This document shows, one piece after another, positions 20,472-30,104 of a stretch of DNA of 64,000 nt. The first letter of the stretch is position 1. Each line of letters opens with the position of its first letter. A model generated the notes under the pieces. The model saw only the letters and a list, made by a program, of their open reading frames with translations, had not been told where the DNA came from and ran no database searches. The position numbers were made by a program, and so were the translations under genes. Location: assembly GCF_000170835.1 (NCBI RefSeq), contig NZ_ABCP01000010.1, positions 1 through 64,000 on the forward strand, in the 5' to 3' direction. Source of the stretch: Marinobacter algicola DG893 (GTDB lineage Bacteria > Pseudomonadota > Gammaproteobacteria > Pseudomonadales > Oleiphilaceae).

Positions 20472-22049
20472 GTGAGCGATGCACCTTCCGACAACCTGAT
20501 TCTGGCACTGCAGGATCCGGCGCTGTATGACCACCCGGTGAAAGACTTTCAGGTTATCGAAACACACATCTCATGGGTTATCCTGACCGGCGACTATGCC
20601 TACAAGATCAAGAAACCGATGGACTTCGGCTTTCTCAACTTCTCGACTCTGGAGCGTCGCAAGCACTTTTGCGAAGAGGAGTTGCGGCTGAATCGGCGCC
20701 TCGCCAACAACCTATACCTCGACGTATTGCCCATAACCGGCTCGGCCGAAGCTCCGGCGCTCAATGGCGAGGGGGATGCGTTCGAGTACGTCATTCGCAT
20801 GCGCCAGTTCGACCAGAACGAACTGTTCGACGTGCGGCAGGAAACCAGCAAACTCACGCCTGAACTGCTCACCAACCTCGCCCGGCAGGCCGCCGACTTC
20901 CATGACAAGCAACCACCGGTTGAACCCGGAAAACCACTGGGAACGCCGGAAGCAGTCTTCGCTGCAATGCAGGAAAACTTCGACCAGATCCGCCCGATGA
21001 TTGACGACGACGCCCTCCTGCTTCAGCTCGACAACCTGGAGCAATGGACCCGCAGCACCTTTGAGCGTCAATCGGCCCTGATTTCCGAACGCTACGAAGG
21101 CGGGTTTGTACGGGAATGCCATGGCGACCTGCATTTGGCAAATATCACAATCTATGACGGCGATGTGACCGTATTCGACTGCATCGAGTTCAATGAGCCT
21201 TTCCGCTGGATTGATGTGATCAATGACCTGGCGTTCCTGTTGATGGACCTGGAGTCCCGTCGTGAGCCCGAGTTGGCGAACCTGGTATTGAATACCTACC
21301 TGGAATACCGGGGTGACTTCGAGGCCCTCCCGCTGCTGCCCCTTTACAAGGCGTACCGGGCCATGGTCCGCGCCAAAATCGCCCTGTTTACCCTGGGCAA
21401 CCCATCACTGACCGATGCAGAGCGCCAGGGCCTGATGCAGCGCTATCGCGATTACGCCCAACTGGCGGAAGACTACAGCGCCATACCCAATCCTTACCTG
21501 CTGGCCACCACCGGGCTCTCCGCCAGTGGCAAATCCTGCGTTAGTGGCTCCATGGGGGCGGAATTGGGGCTGATCCGGCTGCGTTCGGATGTAGAGCGCA
21601 AGCGGCTCTTTGGCCTTGGCCCGCTGGACAAGAGCAAATCCCCGACCGGTGAGAAGCTGTATACAGAAGAGGCCAACCAGCGCACCTATGAGCGGCTGGC
21701 CAAACTGGCAGGCGCCTTGCTTACCAGCGGCCTGCCGGTGATCGTAGATTCCGCCTGCCTGAAACAGTCCGAGCGGGAGATGATGGCGGACGTGGCGGAG
21801 AGCCGGGGTATGCCGTTCGCGCTTTTGCATTGCGAAGCCCCCCTGGAAAGCCGCAAGGAATGGGTTCGCAACCGCTCTGGCGATGCCTCCGAGGCCACCG
21901 AAGAATTCCTGGAAGAGCAGCAAGCCTGGCTTGAGCCTCTCACCACCGAGGAAAAAACCCACACCATCCACCTGTATACCGACGAAGAGCACGTGGCAGA
22001 AGCCGTCGCGGACCGTATCCGCCAGCATTTCGGCCTGCCCGGGATGTAA
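20472..22049 (+). CDS. Bifunctional aminoglycoside phosphotransferase-like kinase/AAA ATPase
   Basis: The 525-residue product starts at GTG 20472 just after AAGGAGA (20460-20466); the longer frame from 20385 lacks such a site. Residues 1-340 form an aminoglycoside-phosphotransferase-like kinase domain (CHGDLHLANI catalytic loop, FDCIEFNE metal-binding segment). The C-terminal part is a P-loop kinase-like domain (GLSASGKS Walker A). The family is common in gammaproteobacteria, but its substrate is not known to me. It diverges from mrcB. Confidence 0.85.
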   Translation: MSDAPSDNLILALQDPALYDHPVKDFQVIETHISWVILTGDYAYKIKKPMDFGFLNFSTLERRKHFCEEELRLNRRLANNLYLDVLPITGSAEAPALNGEGDAFEYVIRMRQFDQNELFDVRQETSKLTPELLTNLARQAADFHDKQPPVEPGKPLGTPEAVFAAMQENFDQIRPMIDDDALLLQLDNLEQWTRSTFERQSALISERYEGGFVRECHGDLHLANITIYDGDVTVFDCIEFNEPFRWIDVINDLAFLLMDLESRREPELANLVLNTYLEYRGDFEALPLLPLYKAYRAMVRAKIALFTLGNPSLTDAERQGLMQRYRDYAQLAEDYSAIPNPYLLATTGLSASGKSCVSGSMGAELGLIRLRSDVERKRLFGLGPLDKSKSPTGEKLYTEEANQRTYERLAKLAGALLTSGLPVIVDSACLKQSEREMMADVAESRGMPFALLHCEAPLESRKEWVRNRSGDASEATEEFLEEQQAWLEPLTTEEKTHTIHLYTDEEHVAEAVADRIRQHFGLPGM

Positions 22050-22116
22050 AGCGTCTACACTGAACAGTGCCCGACCCTTGGCCGGGCTTCTGAGAATCGA
22101 CTCCGGGAGCACCCCC

Positions 22117-22479
22117 ATGGATATGGATACCGACGCCGTTCGCCACATCAATGACCCGCTGTACGAAAAACTTCGCAGCGAAGACATTGACGCTTTCAAC
22201 ACCGCAAAAAGCAGACTGACCGAGCTCCCGAGCCTGGCGCACGGTGATTTCCGGGGGTTGGACCTTCGCGGGATGGACGCTAGAGGGCTGGACCTCAGCC
22301 ACGCCTATTTTCGTGGCGCGGACCTGCGCGGTATCGATTTCAGCCAGACCAACCTGGAAGGTGCAAGCATCGCTGGCGCCAAGATCTCGGGCTGCTACTT
22401 TCCTTCACAGCTGCATTCGGACGAAATCATCCTGTCGCTCAATCACGGCACCCGAATGCGCTACAACATCCTGAAGTAA
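22117..22479 (+). CDS. Pentapeptide-repeat protein
   Basis: The 120-residue product begins at ATG 22117 behind a GGGAG ribosome site. It has an acidic helical N-terminus and then a short right-handed beta-helix of pentapeptides (DFRGLDLRGMDARGLDLSH, FRGADLRGIDFSQTNLEGA). Role unknown; some relatives mimic DNA and protect gyrase, but the repeat block here is short. Convergent with sfsA. Confidence 0.75.
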   Translation: MDMDTDAVRHINDPLYEKLRSEDIDAFNTAKSRLTELPSLAHGDFRGLDLRGMDARGLDLSHAYFRGADLRGIDFSQTNLEGASIAGAKISGCYFPSQLHSDEIILSLNHGTRMRYNILK

Positions 22480-22484
22480 CCGAC

Positions 22485-23213
22485 TCAGGCGTCCAGAACA
22501 ACCGGCACGGCCTCCCCTAACGAGATATCCCCATCCGGCCCTTGCGGGCCGGAAAGCCCCGCCCGATATGCCAGCAACTCCACACCCGCTGCCTTTGCTT
22601 CACGCAGTAGCACACCGTAGACACTGTCGATATGGTCAGCCGGCCGCACACTATTGATACCGGTGTGATTGACCACAAAAAACAGCACCGCACGCTCGCC
22701 GGCCCTGGCCTGGGCCATCAGTTCCCGCAGATGCTTCTGGCCACGGGTGGTTACGGCATCGGGAAAAAAGCCCTGTCCGTCCTCGCACAGGGTCACGTTT
22801 TTCACTTCCACCCAGGCATCCGGATGATACTCGTGACACGACAGATGTAGATCAATCCGGCTTTTTTCAGTGCCGTAACGCACCTCTGCCCTGCAGGTCT
22901 GGTAAGCGGCCAACTCCGGAACGTTCCCATTTTCAATGGCTTCACGGGCCTGCGCGTTCGGCCGCGCCGTGTTGATACAAGCCACCTCGCCCGGCGCGGT
23001 TTCAACCAGCTCCCAGGTATACTTCAGTTTGCGCTTGGGATTATCACTGGTGCTCAGCCACACTCGGGCATCCTCAGGCTGACACCCCAGCATGGAGCCC
23101 GTATTGGGGCAATGGGCAATGACCTCGCTGCCATCCGGCAACCGGACATCAGCCAGGAACCGCTTGTAACGCCGCATTAGCCGGCCTTCGATCAATGGTG
23201 CGGGCAACTTCAT
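22485..23213 (-). CDS. sfsA: SfsA family DNA/RNA nuclease-like protein
   Basis: The 242-residue protein shows the SfsA N-terminus ([22 protein letters not shown], then [11 protein letters not shown]) and the PD-(D/E)xK-like core (RIDLHLS ... [10 protein letters not shown]), where Asp, Glu and Lys would bind metal. It was first described as a sugar fermentation stimulator; a nuclease fold is known for the family. It diverges from dksA, as in E. coli and Pseudomonas. Confidence 0.93.
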   Translation of the reverse strand: MKLPAPLIEGRLMRRYKRFLADVRLPDGSEVIAHCPNTGSMLGCQPEDARVWLSTSDNPKRKLKYTWELVETAPGEVACINTARPNAQAREAIENGNVPELAAYQTCRAEVRYGTEKSRIDLHLSCHEYHPDAWVEVKNVTLCEDGQGFFPDAVTTRGQKHLRELMAQARAGERAVLFFVVNHTGINSVRPADHIDSVYGVLLREAKAAGVELLAYRAGLSGPQGPDGDISLGEAVPVVLDA

Positions 23214-23388
23214 TTTGGTCTCCGTGCAAAAGTAGGCATCACAAGGCTGGCACCCCTGTGACTAATCTGCTATTTTCCGCAAATTCCCGTTTCAGGACGA
23301 ATGCTTTTCCAGGGTAATGGCCGGCCAGTATTCGCTGGCCGCCGGAAATAAAGCGTTCTTGCGAAGTACAAACATGAGGCCGGGTTCA

Positions 23389-23829
23389 ATGGCAAAGACT
23401 GCAGAACAACCACGCGAACGTTTCACCAACTTCACCCCCTATGAAATGAAGAAGGGTGAAGAGTACATGAGTGCGGAAATGCTGGAGCACTTCAAGGATC
23501 TGCTGCTGCAATGGAAGCAGGAGCTGATGGAAGAAGTGGACCGCACGATGCACCACATGCAGGAAGATGCGGCAAATTACGCGGATCCCAGTGACCGTGC
23601 AACCCAGGAAGAGGAATTCAGCCTGGAATTGCGCACCCGCGACCGCGAGCGCAAGCTGATCAAGAAAATTGACCAGACCATCGACCGCATCGACAAGGAC
23701 GACTACGGGTTCTGCGACCAGTGTGGCGTTGAGATCGGCATCCGTCGCCTTGAGGCACGGCCAACCGCGACGTTGTGCATTGACTGCAAGACTCTCGCTG
23801 AAATTCGCGAGCGCCAGACTGGCATCTGA
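23389..23829 (+). CDS. dksA: RNA polymerase-binding transcription factor DksA
   Basis: Works with ppGpp in the secondary channel of RNA polymerase during the stringent response. The ATG at 23389 gives 146 residues, the family size; upstream in-frame starts add unlikely sequence. The coiled-coil region carries DRTMHHMQEDAANYADPSDRA, with the tip Asp/Ala residues of true DksA. The C4 zinc finger CDQCGVEIGIRRLEARPT...CIDC is complete. A GGCCAG/CTGGCC hairpin lies in the leader near 23324-23345. Confidence 0.95.
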   Translation: MAKTAEQPRERFTNFTPYEMKKGEEYMSAEMLEHFKDLLLQWKQELMEEVDRTMHHMQEDAANYADPSDRATQEEEFSLELRTRDRERKLIKKIDQTIDRIDKDDYGFCDQCGVEIGIRRLEARPTATLCIDCKTLAEIRERQTGI

Positions 23830-23858
23830 CCCCACGCCTCTGCCCACGTCTGAGAGTG

Positions 23859-23881
23859 CCGGCCCCCGAACCCGGGGCCGG
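23859..23881 (+). terminator. GC-rich hairpin between dksA and gluQ
   Basis: Eight-base perfect stem CCGGCCCC / GGGGCCGG with a 7-base loop, no T tract after it. It may attenuate read-through from dksA or stabilise the dksA 3' end. gluQ starts 13 bases later. Confidence 0.45.
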
Positions 23882-23893
23882 TGTTCACCAGCC

Positions 23894-24766
23894 ATGACCG
23901 ATTCCCACTATCGCGGCCGATTTGCGCCGTCGCCAACCGGGCCTCTGCACTTTGGTTCCCTGGTTACCGCGGTTGCCAGTTATCTGGAGGCTCGCAGTCA
24001 CAAAGGCACCTGGCTGGTGCGCATCGAAGATCTTGACCCCCTTCGGGAATCCCCTGAAGCCACCCAACGGATACTGGACAGCCTGGACGCCCACGGCCTG
24101 CATTCCGACGAGCCGGTGTGTTTCCAGTCAGAGCGCCACGCCCATTACCACGCATTGATTGATCGTTTACTCAGCCAGGGGCTGGCCTATCGTTGTGCCT
24201 GTTCACGAAAGCAACTGCAGGAAAACAACGGGCGCCACCCGGAGCATTGCCGCGAGGGGGAGGCCGAACCGGGCGAACGTCCGTTCGCAGTCCGTTTTGC
24301 CCTTCACGACGAGCGCAGCACGTGGCACGACCAATTACTGGGGCCGCAATCGCAAACGGTACACGCCGAACTGGACGACCCGGTCATCCTCCGCAAGGAA
24401 GGCTTCTACGCCTATCAACTGGCAGTGGTTGCCGACGACATCGACCAGGGCATCAACCACGTTGTCAGGGGCTCAGACCTGTTGGACATGACCGCACAGC
24501 AACAGCAGATCTACCGTTCACTGGGCGCCCCACCACCTTACTGGATGCACATTCCGGTTATTCTCAATGCCGAAGGTCAGAAGCTCAGCAAGCAAAACCA
24601 CGCACCAGCCCTGGACGACCGGAAAGCAGAAGACAACCTGAAACAGGCCCTTGCCGCATTAGGACAGGATCAACGTTTGTTGGCAGGGACATCAGACATC
24701 GGTACCCTGCTTGCCCGGGCTGCAGCCAACTGGGCACCGGAGCGGATTCACCTGACAGCCCGGTGA
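23894..24766 (+). CDS. gluQ: Glutamyl-Q tRNA(Asp) synthetase
   Basis: Attaches glutamate to queuosine in the tRNA-Asp anticodon. The ATG at 23894 gives 290 residues. It has the GluRS-like catalytic domain (GRFAPSPTGPLHFGSL with the HIGH-like HFGS; VRIEDLDP; KLSKQNH in place of KMSKS) but no anticodon-binding domain. The zinc-type cysteines CAC...C are present near residues 102-122. Downstream of dksA, as in many gammaproteobacteria. Confidence 0.95.
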   Translation: MTDSHYRGRFAPSPTGPLHFGSLVTAVASYLEARSHKGTWLVRIEDLDPLRESPEATQRILDSLDAHGLHSDEPVCFQSERHAHYHALIDRLLSQGLAYRCACSRKQLQENNGRHPEHCREGEAEPGERPFAVRFALHDERSTWHDQLLGPQSQTVHAELDDPVILRKEGFYAYQLAVVADDIDQGINHVVRGSDLLDMTAQQQQIYRSLGAPPPYWMHIPVILNAEGQKLSKQNHAPALDDRKAEDNLKQALAALGQDQRLLAGTSDIGTLLARAAANWAPERIHLTAR

Positions 24767-24816
24767 ACGACGTGTTATAAACCTTCTCACAAGCGACAGT
24801 GCGGATATCATGCCTG

Positions 24817-24993
24817 ATGTATATCTACCGTCTGGTCTTCCTTCTGGTTCTGGCCATCTACATATTCTCTCCCAACATTCTTGACTGGTGGACGTCGCCA
24901 GGGAATGCCTGGTACAGCCCCTACGTCATCTGGGCCGGCCTGATTGCCATCGGCTTCTGGCTGGAATGGCGACGGGATCCCAATGAGTTTTAG
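24817..24993 (+). CDS. Small membrane protein overlapping cbrA (CbrX-like position)
   Basis: A 58-residue protein starting MYIYRLVFLLVLAIYIFSP with two hydrophobic segments and a charged end [11 protein letters not shown]. Its stop codon region overlaps the cbrA start (ATG 24983), so translation of the two is likely coupled. A small coding frame upstream of and overlapping cbrA, called CbrX, is known in Pseudomonas; position and size agree, but homology was not tested. A slightly longer GTG start at 24799 is possible. Confidence 0.7.
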   Translation: MYIYRLVFLLVLAIYIFSPNILDWWTSPGNAWYSPYVIWAGLIAIGFWLEWRRDPNEF

Positions 24994-27943
24994 CGCCCCC
25001 GGCCTGTTACTGGCCAGCCTGTTGTATCTGGTTCTGCTCTTCGGCATTGCGTGGGTGACCGAAAAAGGCGCGGTGCCCCGCAGCTGGATCAGGCATCCCC
25101 TGGTCTACACGCTTAGCCTTGGTGTCTACGCGGGTATCTGGGCCGTGTACGCCGCGGTGGGCATGGCCGCTGAATCGGGGTTTGGCTTCCTGGCCTACTA
25201 CCTGGGCATCAGTGGCGCCTTTCTGCTGGCACCGGTTCTACTCAACCCGGTGATGCGGATTGGCCGCGCTTACCAGCTCACCTCCCTTGCCGACCTGTTC
25301 GCCTACCGGTATCGAAGCCAGTGGGCGGGCACGCTGGTAACCATCTGTTCCGGCACCGCCATACTGGCCTTGCTGAGCATGCAGATCCAGGCGGTATCCA
25401 CGTCTGCCAGCCTGCTGGCGCCAGACACGTCCCCCCAACTCATAAGTGTGCTTTTCAGCATTATCGTGGTCCTGTTTGCCATGCTGTTCGGCACTCGTCG
25501 CAGCCAGGGTTCCGAGAACCACCAGGGCCTGGTGCTGGCCATTGCTTTCGACTCACTGGTAAAACTCTTCTCCCTGCTGATCCTTGGCGGAGTCATTCTG
25601 TTTGGCGTATTCGATGGCATGGCGGGGCTGGAAACCTGGCTGTCGGACCAGAGCACTCCGGTGAGCACCATGACCATGAGCATCGATGACGGCAGTTGGC
25701 GTGCCTTGATGCTGATGTCCTTCGCCGGAGCCCTGGTGCTGCCCCACATGTACCACATGACGTTCAGTGAAAATCCATCGCCCAAGGCGCTGGCAAAGGC
25801 CAGTTGGGGCCTCCCCCTGTATCTGCTGCTGCTCGGCCTGCCAATCCCGCTGATTCTCTGGGGTGGCCAGGCGCTGGCTGCCACCACGGGACCGAACTTC
25901 TACGCCATCGGCACCGCCCAGGCCCTCGGCAGCCCGGCACTAACACTGATGATGTACATTGCCGGGCTGTCCGCCGCCAGCGGCCTGATGATCGTCAGCA
26001 CCCTGGCTCTGGCGGGCATGGTGCTGAACCACGCAGTACTTCCATTACGAACCCCCAAGGACCACGGCGACATCTACCACTGGCTGAAATGGGTCAAGCG
26101 CCTGCTCATCGCGGCCATCATCTTCGCTGCGCTGCTGTTCCATGAAACCCTGGGCAAAAACCTGGACCTGTCGATCCTCGGCGCCATTTCACTATCAGGT
26201 ATGCTCCAGTTACTTCCCGGCGCCCTTGGCGTCATCTATTGGCCTGAGGGCAATCGCCGCGGCCTCATCGCCGGGCTGGTCTCCGGCCTGGTCATTTGGG
26301 TGGTTACCCTGGTGCTGCCGTTCTCCCATACAGCCAACCTGCTGGATTTCATCGGTGCGCCCCTGGTACCGGACTACAGCAACTGGCACATCTTCACCTT
26401 CGTTAGCCTGACGGTGAATGTCACCATATTCACCCTGATTTCAGTACTGAGCACCAGTTCCGCCGAAGAGGCCGGGGCTGCTCAGGCATGTTCCCTGGGC
26501 GCGCTTTCCCGCCCCCAGCGCAGGGAGTTGCTGGCAACTTCGTCCGCGGACTTCACCCGTCAGCTTGCGGTGCCGTTAGGGCTGGGAGTTGCAAGGCGGG
26601 AGGTGGATAAAGCCCTTACCCAACTCAAGCTGCCGAACGTGGAATACCGGCCTTACCAACTTCGGCGCTTACGCGACCGCGTGGAGGTGAATCTTTCAGG
26701 CCTGCTGGGCCCGGCTGTCGCTCGTGATCTTGTCAAACGACATCTGGGCTACAAACCCATGGCAAGTGGCGGCACCGCACAGGATATCCGCTATGTCGAA
26801 CGGGCCCTCGGGGATTACCAGAACCGCCTGACCGGTCTCGCAGGGGAATTGGACAACCTGCGCCGCCACTATCGCCAGACCCTTCAGAACCTTCCGATTC
26901 CCGCCTGTTCTGTCGGTGAAGACGGCGAAATACTCATGTGGAACAACGCCATGGAAGCCCTTACCGGCATTACGGCCGACGATGTGGTGGGTGCCCGACT
27001 GATGGCCCTGCCCGAGCACTGGCACCTGCTGCTGGACGACTTCAACAGCGGTGAGGATCTGCACCGCTACAAGCACCGGCTGGACCTGAAAGGCCGCCCC
27101 CACTGGCTTAACCTGCACAAGGCAGCCTTGAGCGGCCCCGATCACACCGAGGGTGGCAGCATCATCCTGGTGGAAGATCAGACCGAAACCCGCCTGCTGG
27201 AAGACGAACTGATGCACAGCGAGCGGCTGGCCTCTGTGGGCCGGCTCGCTGCGGGTGTCGCCCACGAAATCGGTAATCCGGTCACCGGCATTTCTTCCCT
27301 GGCCCAGAACCTGAAGCTGGAAACCGACGACCCGGACATTTTGTCCACGGCGGATCAGATCCAACAGCAGACCCGGCGGATTTCCACCATCCTGCAGTCG
27401 CTGATGAACTTTGCCCGCACCGGGAACCATGCCCACGCCAACCGCTACGAACCGGTCGATATAAAGCGTTGCGTGGACGAGTCCATCAACCTGCTCTCCC
27501 TCAGTGACAAGGGCATGGGCATTCATTACCGCAACGAATGCCCGGCTGATCTGACCATTCTGGGGGATGAGCAGCGGCTGGTGCAGGTGTTTATCAACCT
27601 GTTGGCCAACGCCCGGGACGCCTCCCCCATTGGCGGAGAAGTGCGTATCAGTGGAAACCGCGACGGCTACTCCGCTATTATCGAGGTCACCGATGACGGC
27701 TCCGGCATACCGAAAGACCAGTTGGACCACATCTTCGAGCCTTTTTACACCACCAAGGCCCCCAACAAAGGCACAGGCCTGGGCTTGTCGCTGGTGTACA
27801 GCATCATTGAAGAACACTACGGCAACATTCAAGTGGACAGCCCGGCTGATTCTGGTACTCGCCGGGGCACCTGTGTGCGCATGAGGTTGCCGGCCTACGA
27901 GCCGGACACCGGTACCACCATCAGCCAGAACGAAGGGTCGTAA
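24983..27943 (+). CDS. cbrA: Sensor histidine kinase CbrA with solute:sodium symporter domain
   Basis: Membrane kinase of the CbrAB system, which adjusts use of carbon sources. The ATG at 24983 gives 986 residues. About 13 membrane helices of the SLC5/SSS type occupy residues 1-500, followed by a linker domain, a PAS domain (about 630-735), the phosphoacceptor helix with [12 protein letters not shown] (His near residue 760) and the HATPase with [17 protein letters not shown] and [11 protein letters not shown]. The SSS domain may sense or carry a substrate. cbrB follows after 7 bases. Confidence 0.93.
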   Translation: MSFSAPGLLLASLLYLVLLFGIAWVTEKGAVPRSWIRHPLVYTLSLGVYAGIWAVYAAVGMAAESGFGFLAYYLGISGAFLLAPVLLNPVMRIGRAYQLTSLADLFAYRYRSQWAGTLVTICSGTAILALLSMQIQAVSTSASLLAPDTSPQLISVLFSIIVVLFAMLFGTRRSQGSENHQGLVLAIAFDSLVKLFSLLILGGVILFGVFDGMAGLETWLSDQSTPVSTMTMSIDDGSWRALMLMSFAGALVLPHMYHMTFSENPSPKALAKASWGLPLYLLLLGLPIPLILWGGQALAATTGPNFYAIGTAQALGSPALTLMMYIAGLSAASGLMIVSTLALAGMVLNHAVLPLRTPKDHGDIYHWLKWVKRLLIAAIIFAALLFHETLGKNLDLSILGAISLSGMLQLLPGALGVIYWPEGNRRGLIAGLVSGLVIWVVTLVLPFSHTANLLDFIGAPLVPDYSNWHIFTFVSLTVNVTIFTLISVLSTSSAEEAGAAQACSLGALSRPQRRELLATSSADFTRQLAVPLGLGVARREVDKALTQLKLPNVEYRPYQLRRLRDRVEVNLSGLLGPAVARDLVKRHLGYKPMASGGTAQDIRYVERALGDYQNRLTGLAGELDNLRRHYRQTLQNLPIPACSVGEDGEILMWNNAMEALTGITADDVVGARLMALPEHWHLLLDDFNSGEDLHRYKHRLDLKGRPHWLNLHKAALSGPDHTEGGSIILVEDQTETRLLEDELMHSERLASVGRLAAGVAHEIGNPVTGISSLAQNLKLETDDPDILSTADQIQQQTRRISTILQSLMNFARTGNHAHANRYEPVDIKRCVDESINLLSLSDKGMGIHYRNECPADLTILGDEQRLVQVFINLLANARDASPIGGEVRISGNRDGYSAIIEVTDDGSGIPKDQLDHIFEPFYTTKAPNKGTGLGLSLVYSIIEEHYGNIQVDSPADSGTRRGTCVRMRLPAYEPDTGTTISQNEGS

Positions 27944-27950
27944 ACGCATT

Positions 27951-29360
27951 ATGCCTCGCATTCTGATTGTAGAAGACGAAGAGATCATCCGTTCAGCGGT
28001 TCGCAAACTGCTTCAGCATGCCGGTTATGAGGTTGCCGATGCCGGCTCCGTGGAAGAAGCCGAAGACAAACACGACCCCAGCGAATTTGACCTGATCATC
28101 TCCGACCTTCGGCTGCCTGGCGCAGCCGGAACGGAACTGATACGGCGCGCACCAGACACCCCGGTGCTGATCATGACCAGCTATGCCAGCCTCCGCTCCG
28201 CCGTGGACTCTATGAAGATGGGCGCCGTGGAGTACATTGCAAAACCCTTCGACCACGACGAAATGCTGGAAGCCGTCGAGGGCATTCTCGCCAGACAGCC
28301 GCAGGTTTCTTCCTCTGCTGCCCAGCCATCGTCGGACCGGGCAGATGCGGGTTCACCGGACAGCGACCCGGCCAGCATTATGTTTGGTCACTGCGATGCC
28401 ATGCAGAAGGTGTTCACCTTGATACGCAAAGTGGCACCAACGGAAACCACCGTACTGATCCAGGGCGAATCCGGAACTGGCAAGGAACTGGCCGCTCGCG
28501 CACTTCATTTGATGAGCCCCCGAGCCGCCAGACCTCTTATTTCCGTAAACTGCGCCGCCATCCCGGAAAGCCTGATTGAGTCGGAACTGTTCGGTCATGA
28601 AAAGGGGTCGTTTACCGGAGCTGTATCGGCCCGGACCGGCCTGATCGAAGCAGCCGACGGCGGCAGCCTGTTTCTGGACGAAATCGGCGAACTACCCGCT
28701 GAGGCCCAGGCCCGCCTGCTACGGGTGTTGCAGGAAGGCGAGATTCGCAAGGTGGGCTCCACCCAGAGCCGCCAGGTAGACGTACGCATGATTGCCGCCA
28801 CCCACCGCAACCTGAAGGCCATGACGCGAACCGGTGATTTCCGCGAAGACCTGTTTTACCGACTGAACGTCATGCAGGTTCGCATACCGCCGCTGCGGGA
28901 AAGGCAATCGGATATCCTTGGCCTGGCCCAGCGATTCCTGCAACGCCAGGGCGAAAAGATGAGCAAGCCCGGCCTGAACCTGACACCAGAAGCCATGCGT
29001 GCGCTGGAACGACACCGCTGGCCCGGCAACGTCAGGGAGCTGGAAAATGCCATCGAACGTGCCACGATCCTCTGCGACAGCGACCTGATCACTCCGTCCT
29101 TGCTGGACCTGGACGGTGAAGGCGGCGACGTCAACATTCCCGAAACCCTGGTGGACGGCAACAACGAGCAGGCGCCCTCCCGGGAGGCCGAAGCCACCAG
29201 TGATCTCTCCCTTGAGGATTATTTCCAACACTTTGTGCTGGAGAACCAGGACCGCATGAGTGAAACCGAGCTGGCCCAAAAGCTGGGAATCAGCCGTAAG
29301 TCGCTGTGGGAGCGGCGGCAACGTCTGGGCATCCCACGGAAGAAAAGTTCGGGGAACTGA
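27951..29360 (+). CDS. cbrB: Sigma-54 dependent response regulator CbrB
   Basis: NtrC-family activator partnered with CbrA. The 469-residue protein has a receiver domain (phosphoacceptor Asp near residue 52 in [18 protein letters not shown] with the conserved Lys), an AAA+ domain with GESGTGKE (about 172), the sigma-54 contact loop GSFTGA (Ser where GAFTGA has Ala), and a C-terminal Fis-type HTH ([21 protein letters not shown]). Downstream lie the inverted repeats and sigma-54 promoter expected for its main target, a CrcZ-type RNA. Confidence 0.95.
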   Translation: MPRILIVEDEEIIRSAVRKLLQHAGYEVADAGSVEEAEDKHDPSEFDLIISDLRLPGAAGTELIRRAPDTPVLIMTSYASLRSAVDSMKMGAVEYIAKPFDHDEMLEAVEGILARQPQVSSSAAQPSSDRADAGSPDSDPASIMFGHCDAMQKVFTLIRKVAPTETTVLIQGESGTGKELAARALHLMSPRAARPLISVNCAAIPESLIESELFGHEKGSFTGAVSARTGLIEAADGGSLFLDEIGELPAEAQARLLRVLQEGEIRKVGSTQSRQVDVRMIAATHRNLKAMTRTGDFREDLFYRLNVMQVRIPPLRERQSDILGLAQRFLQRQGEKMSKPGLNLTPEAMRALERHRWPGNVRELENAIERATILCDSDLITPSLLDLDGEGGDVNIPETLVDGNNEQAPSREAEATSDLSLEDYFQHFVLENQDRMSETELAQKLGISRKSLWERRQRLGIPRKKSSGN

Positions 29361-29389
29361 TGCTTTTCCGGCACCCCTCCGGCAAGCGT

Positions 29390-29479
29390 TGTTACCGGAA
29401 AGTGTGAACCTGCGCTCAGTTGTTACCCTGTGTTCCTGACGGTAACACCCCAGATCTAAAAAACGCGACCTCAGTAACA
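29390..29479 (+). promoter_or_regulatory. Putative CbrB binding sites (TGTTACC / GGTAACA inverted repeats)
   Basis: Four half-sites are seen: TGTTACC at 29390-29396 and 29421-29427, GGTAACA at 29441-29447 and AGTAACA at 29473-29479. The middle pair forms a perfect 7-base inverted repeat with a 13-base spacer. They sit 75-165 bases upstream of the sigma-54 promoter, the normal enhancer distance. Assignment to CbrB is inferred from its adjacent gene and my memory of TGTTAC/GTAACA-type sites in Pseudomonas. Confidence 0.6.
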
Positions 29480-29553
29480 CTTGAGTCTTACGGCCCACCT
29501 TCTCAGATAGATCGAAAATACTAACCTGCTGTTAATAAAGAATTTTATAAAAC

Positions 29554-29569
29554 TGGCACACAGACTGCA
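29554..29569 (+). promoter_or_regulatory. Sigma-54 (-24/-12) promoter of the CrcZ-like RNA
   Basis: TGGCAC at -24 and TGCA at -12 have the invariant GG (29555-29556) and GC (29567-29568) separated by exactly 10 bases. Transcription would start near 29580, just before the CA-rich stretch. The downstream sequence has no coding frame, which supports a non-coding transcript. Confidence 0.75.
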
Positions 29570-29579
29570 CTCTATAGGG

Positions 29580-29961
29580 CGCACAACAACAAAAACAACA
29601 GTGACAACGCAGCGCCAACAACAAGAACAAAAAGCTGCAGAAGACGTTCGGTAACAAAAACAAAAACAGAACGTGAGCGAACTGAGTGTTTTGGGTACTT
29701 TGCTTTTTAGTGGTCCCACGGCACGTGTGAGTTGTAGATGTAGAGAAGAATCGTCTTCCAGGCGGCACTGCATTTACCCAATGACTCGCCCGATGTCTCT
29801 GACTGCTCTGTGTATTCAAAGCTTTCCGTTTGCACTCCTGAAATCCCTAAGTTGGGGATTAACAGTGGGGTAGAAAAACGAAGAAAAATCCCGGTAAAAA
29901 CAAAAACAATGCAGATCGTCAACGCTTTCAGGGCGGGTTCGTGTAAACGAATCCGCCTTTT
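29580..29961 (+). ncRNA. crcZ: CrcZ-like Hfq/Crc-sequestering small RNA
   Basis: In Pseudomonas, CrcZ is a roughly 400-nt RNA between cbrB and pcnB, driven by CbrB and sigma-54, that titrates Hfq/Crc through A-rich CA motifs of the form AANAANAA. Here the same gap, a sigma-54 promoter and a terminator bound a 382-nt unit. It has dense motifs at 29584-29600, 29615-29635, 29652-29672 and again at 29893-29910, made of AACAACAA, AACAAGAACAA and AACAAAAACAA. No ORF in this stretch looks like a protein. The identity is inferred from synteny and motif content, not from alignment. Confidence 0.75.
29932..29961 (+). terminator. Intrinsic terminator of the CrcZ-like RNA
   Basis: Ten-base stem with one G-T wobble (GGCGGGTTCG / CGAATCCGCC), 6-base loop, then TTTT. 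It ends 143 bases before pcnB. Confidence 0.88.
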
Positions 29962-30104
29962 GATTATCTGGCCCAACGGTTTTTTCAACCTGGCCATTTC
30001 CGCCCTTCCCTCGGTTGTTTTCACCAGCTTATGTCGCCAAACGTGTGCAAATCCCGCCCAAACCGTTAAACTCTCGCTTTTGCTCAGCGCAATAACGGAA
30101 TTCA

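Noticed and set aside
26696-28006. Minus-strand 436-codon frame opposite cbrA
   Set aside because: No known domain, composition typical of the reverse of a GC-rich gene; cbrA is unambiguous.
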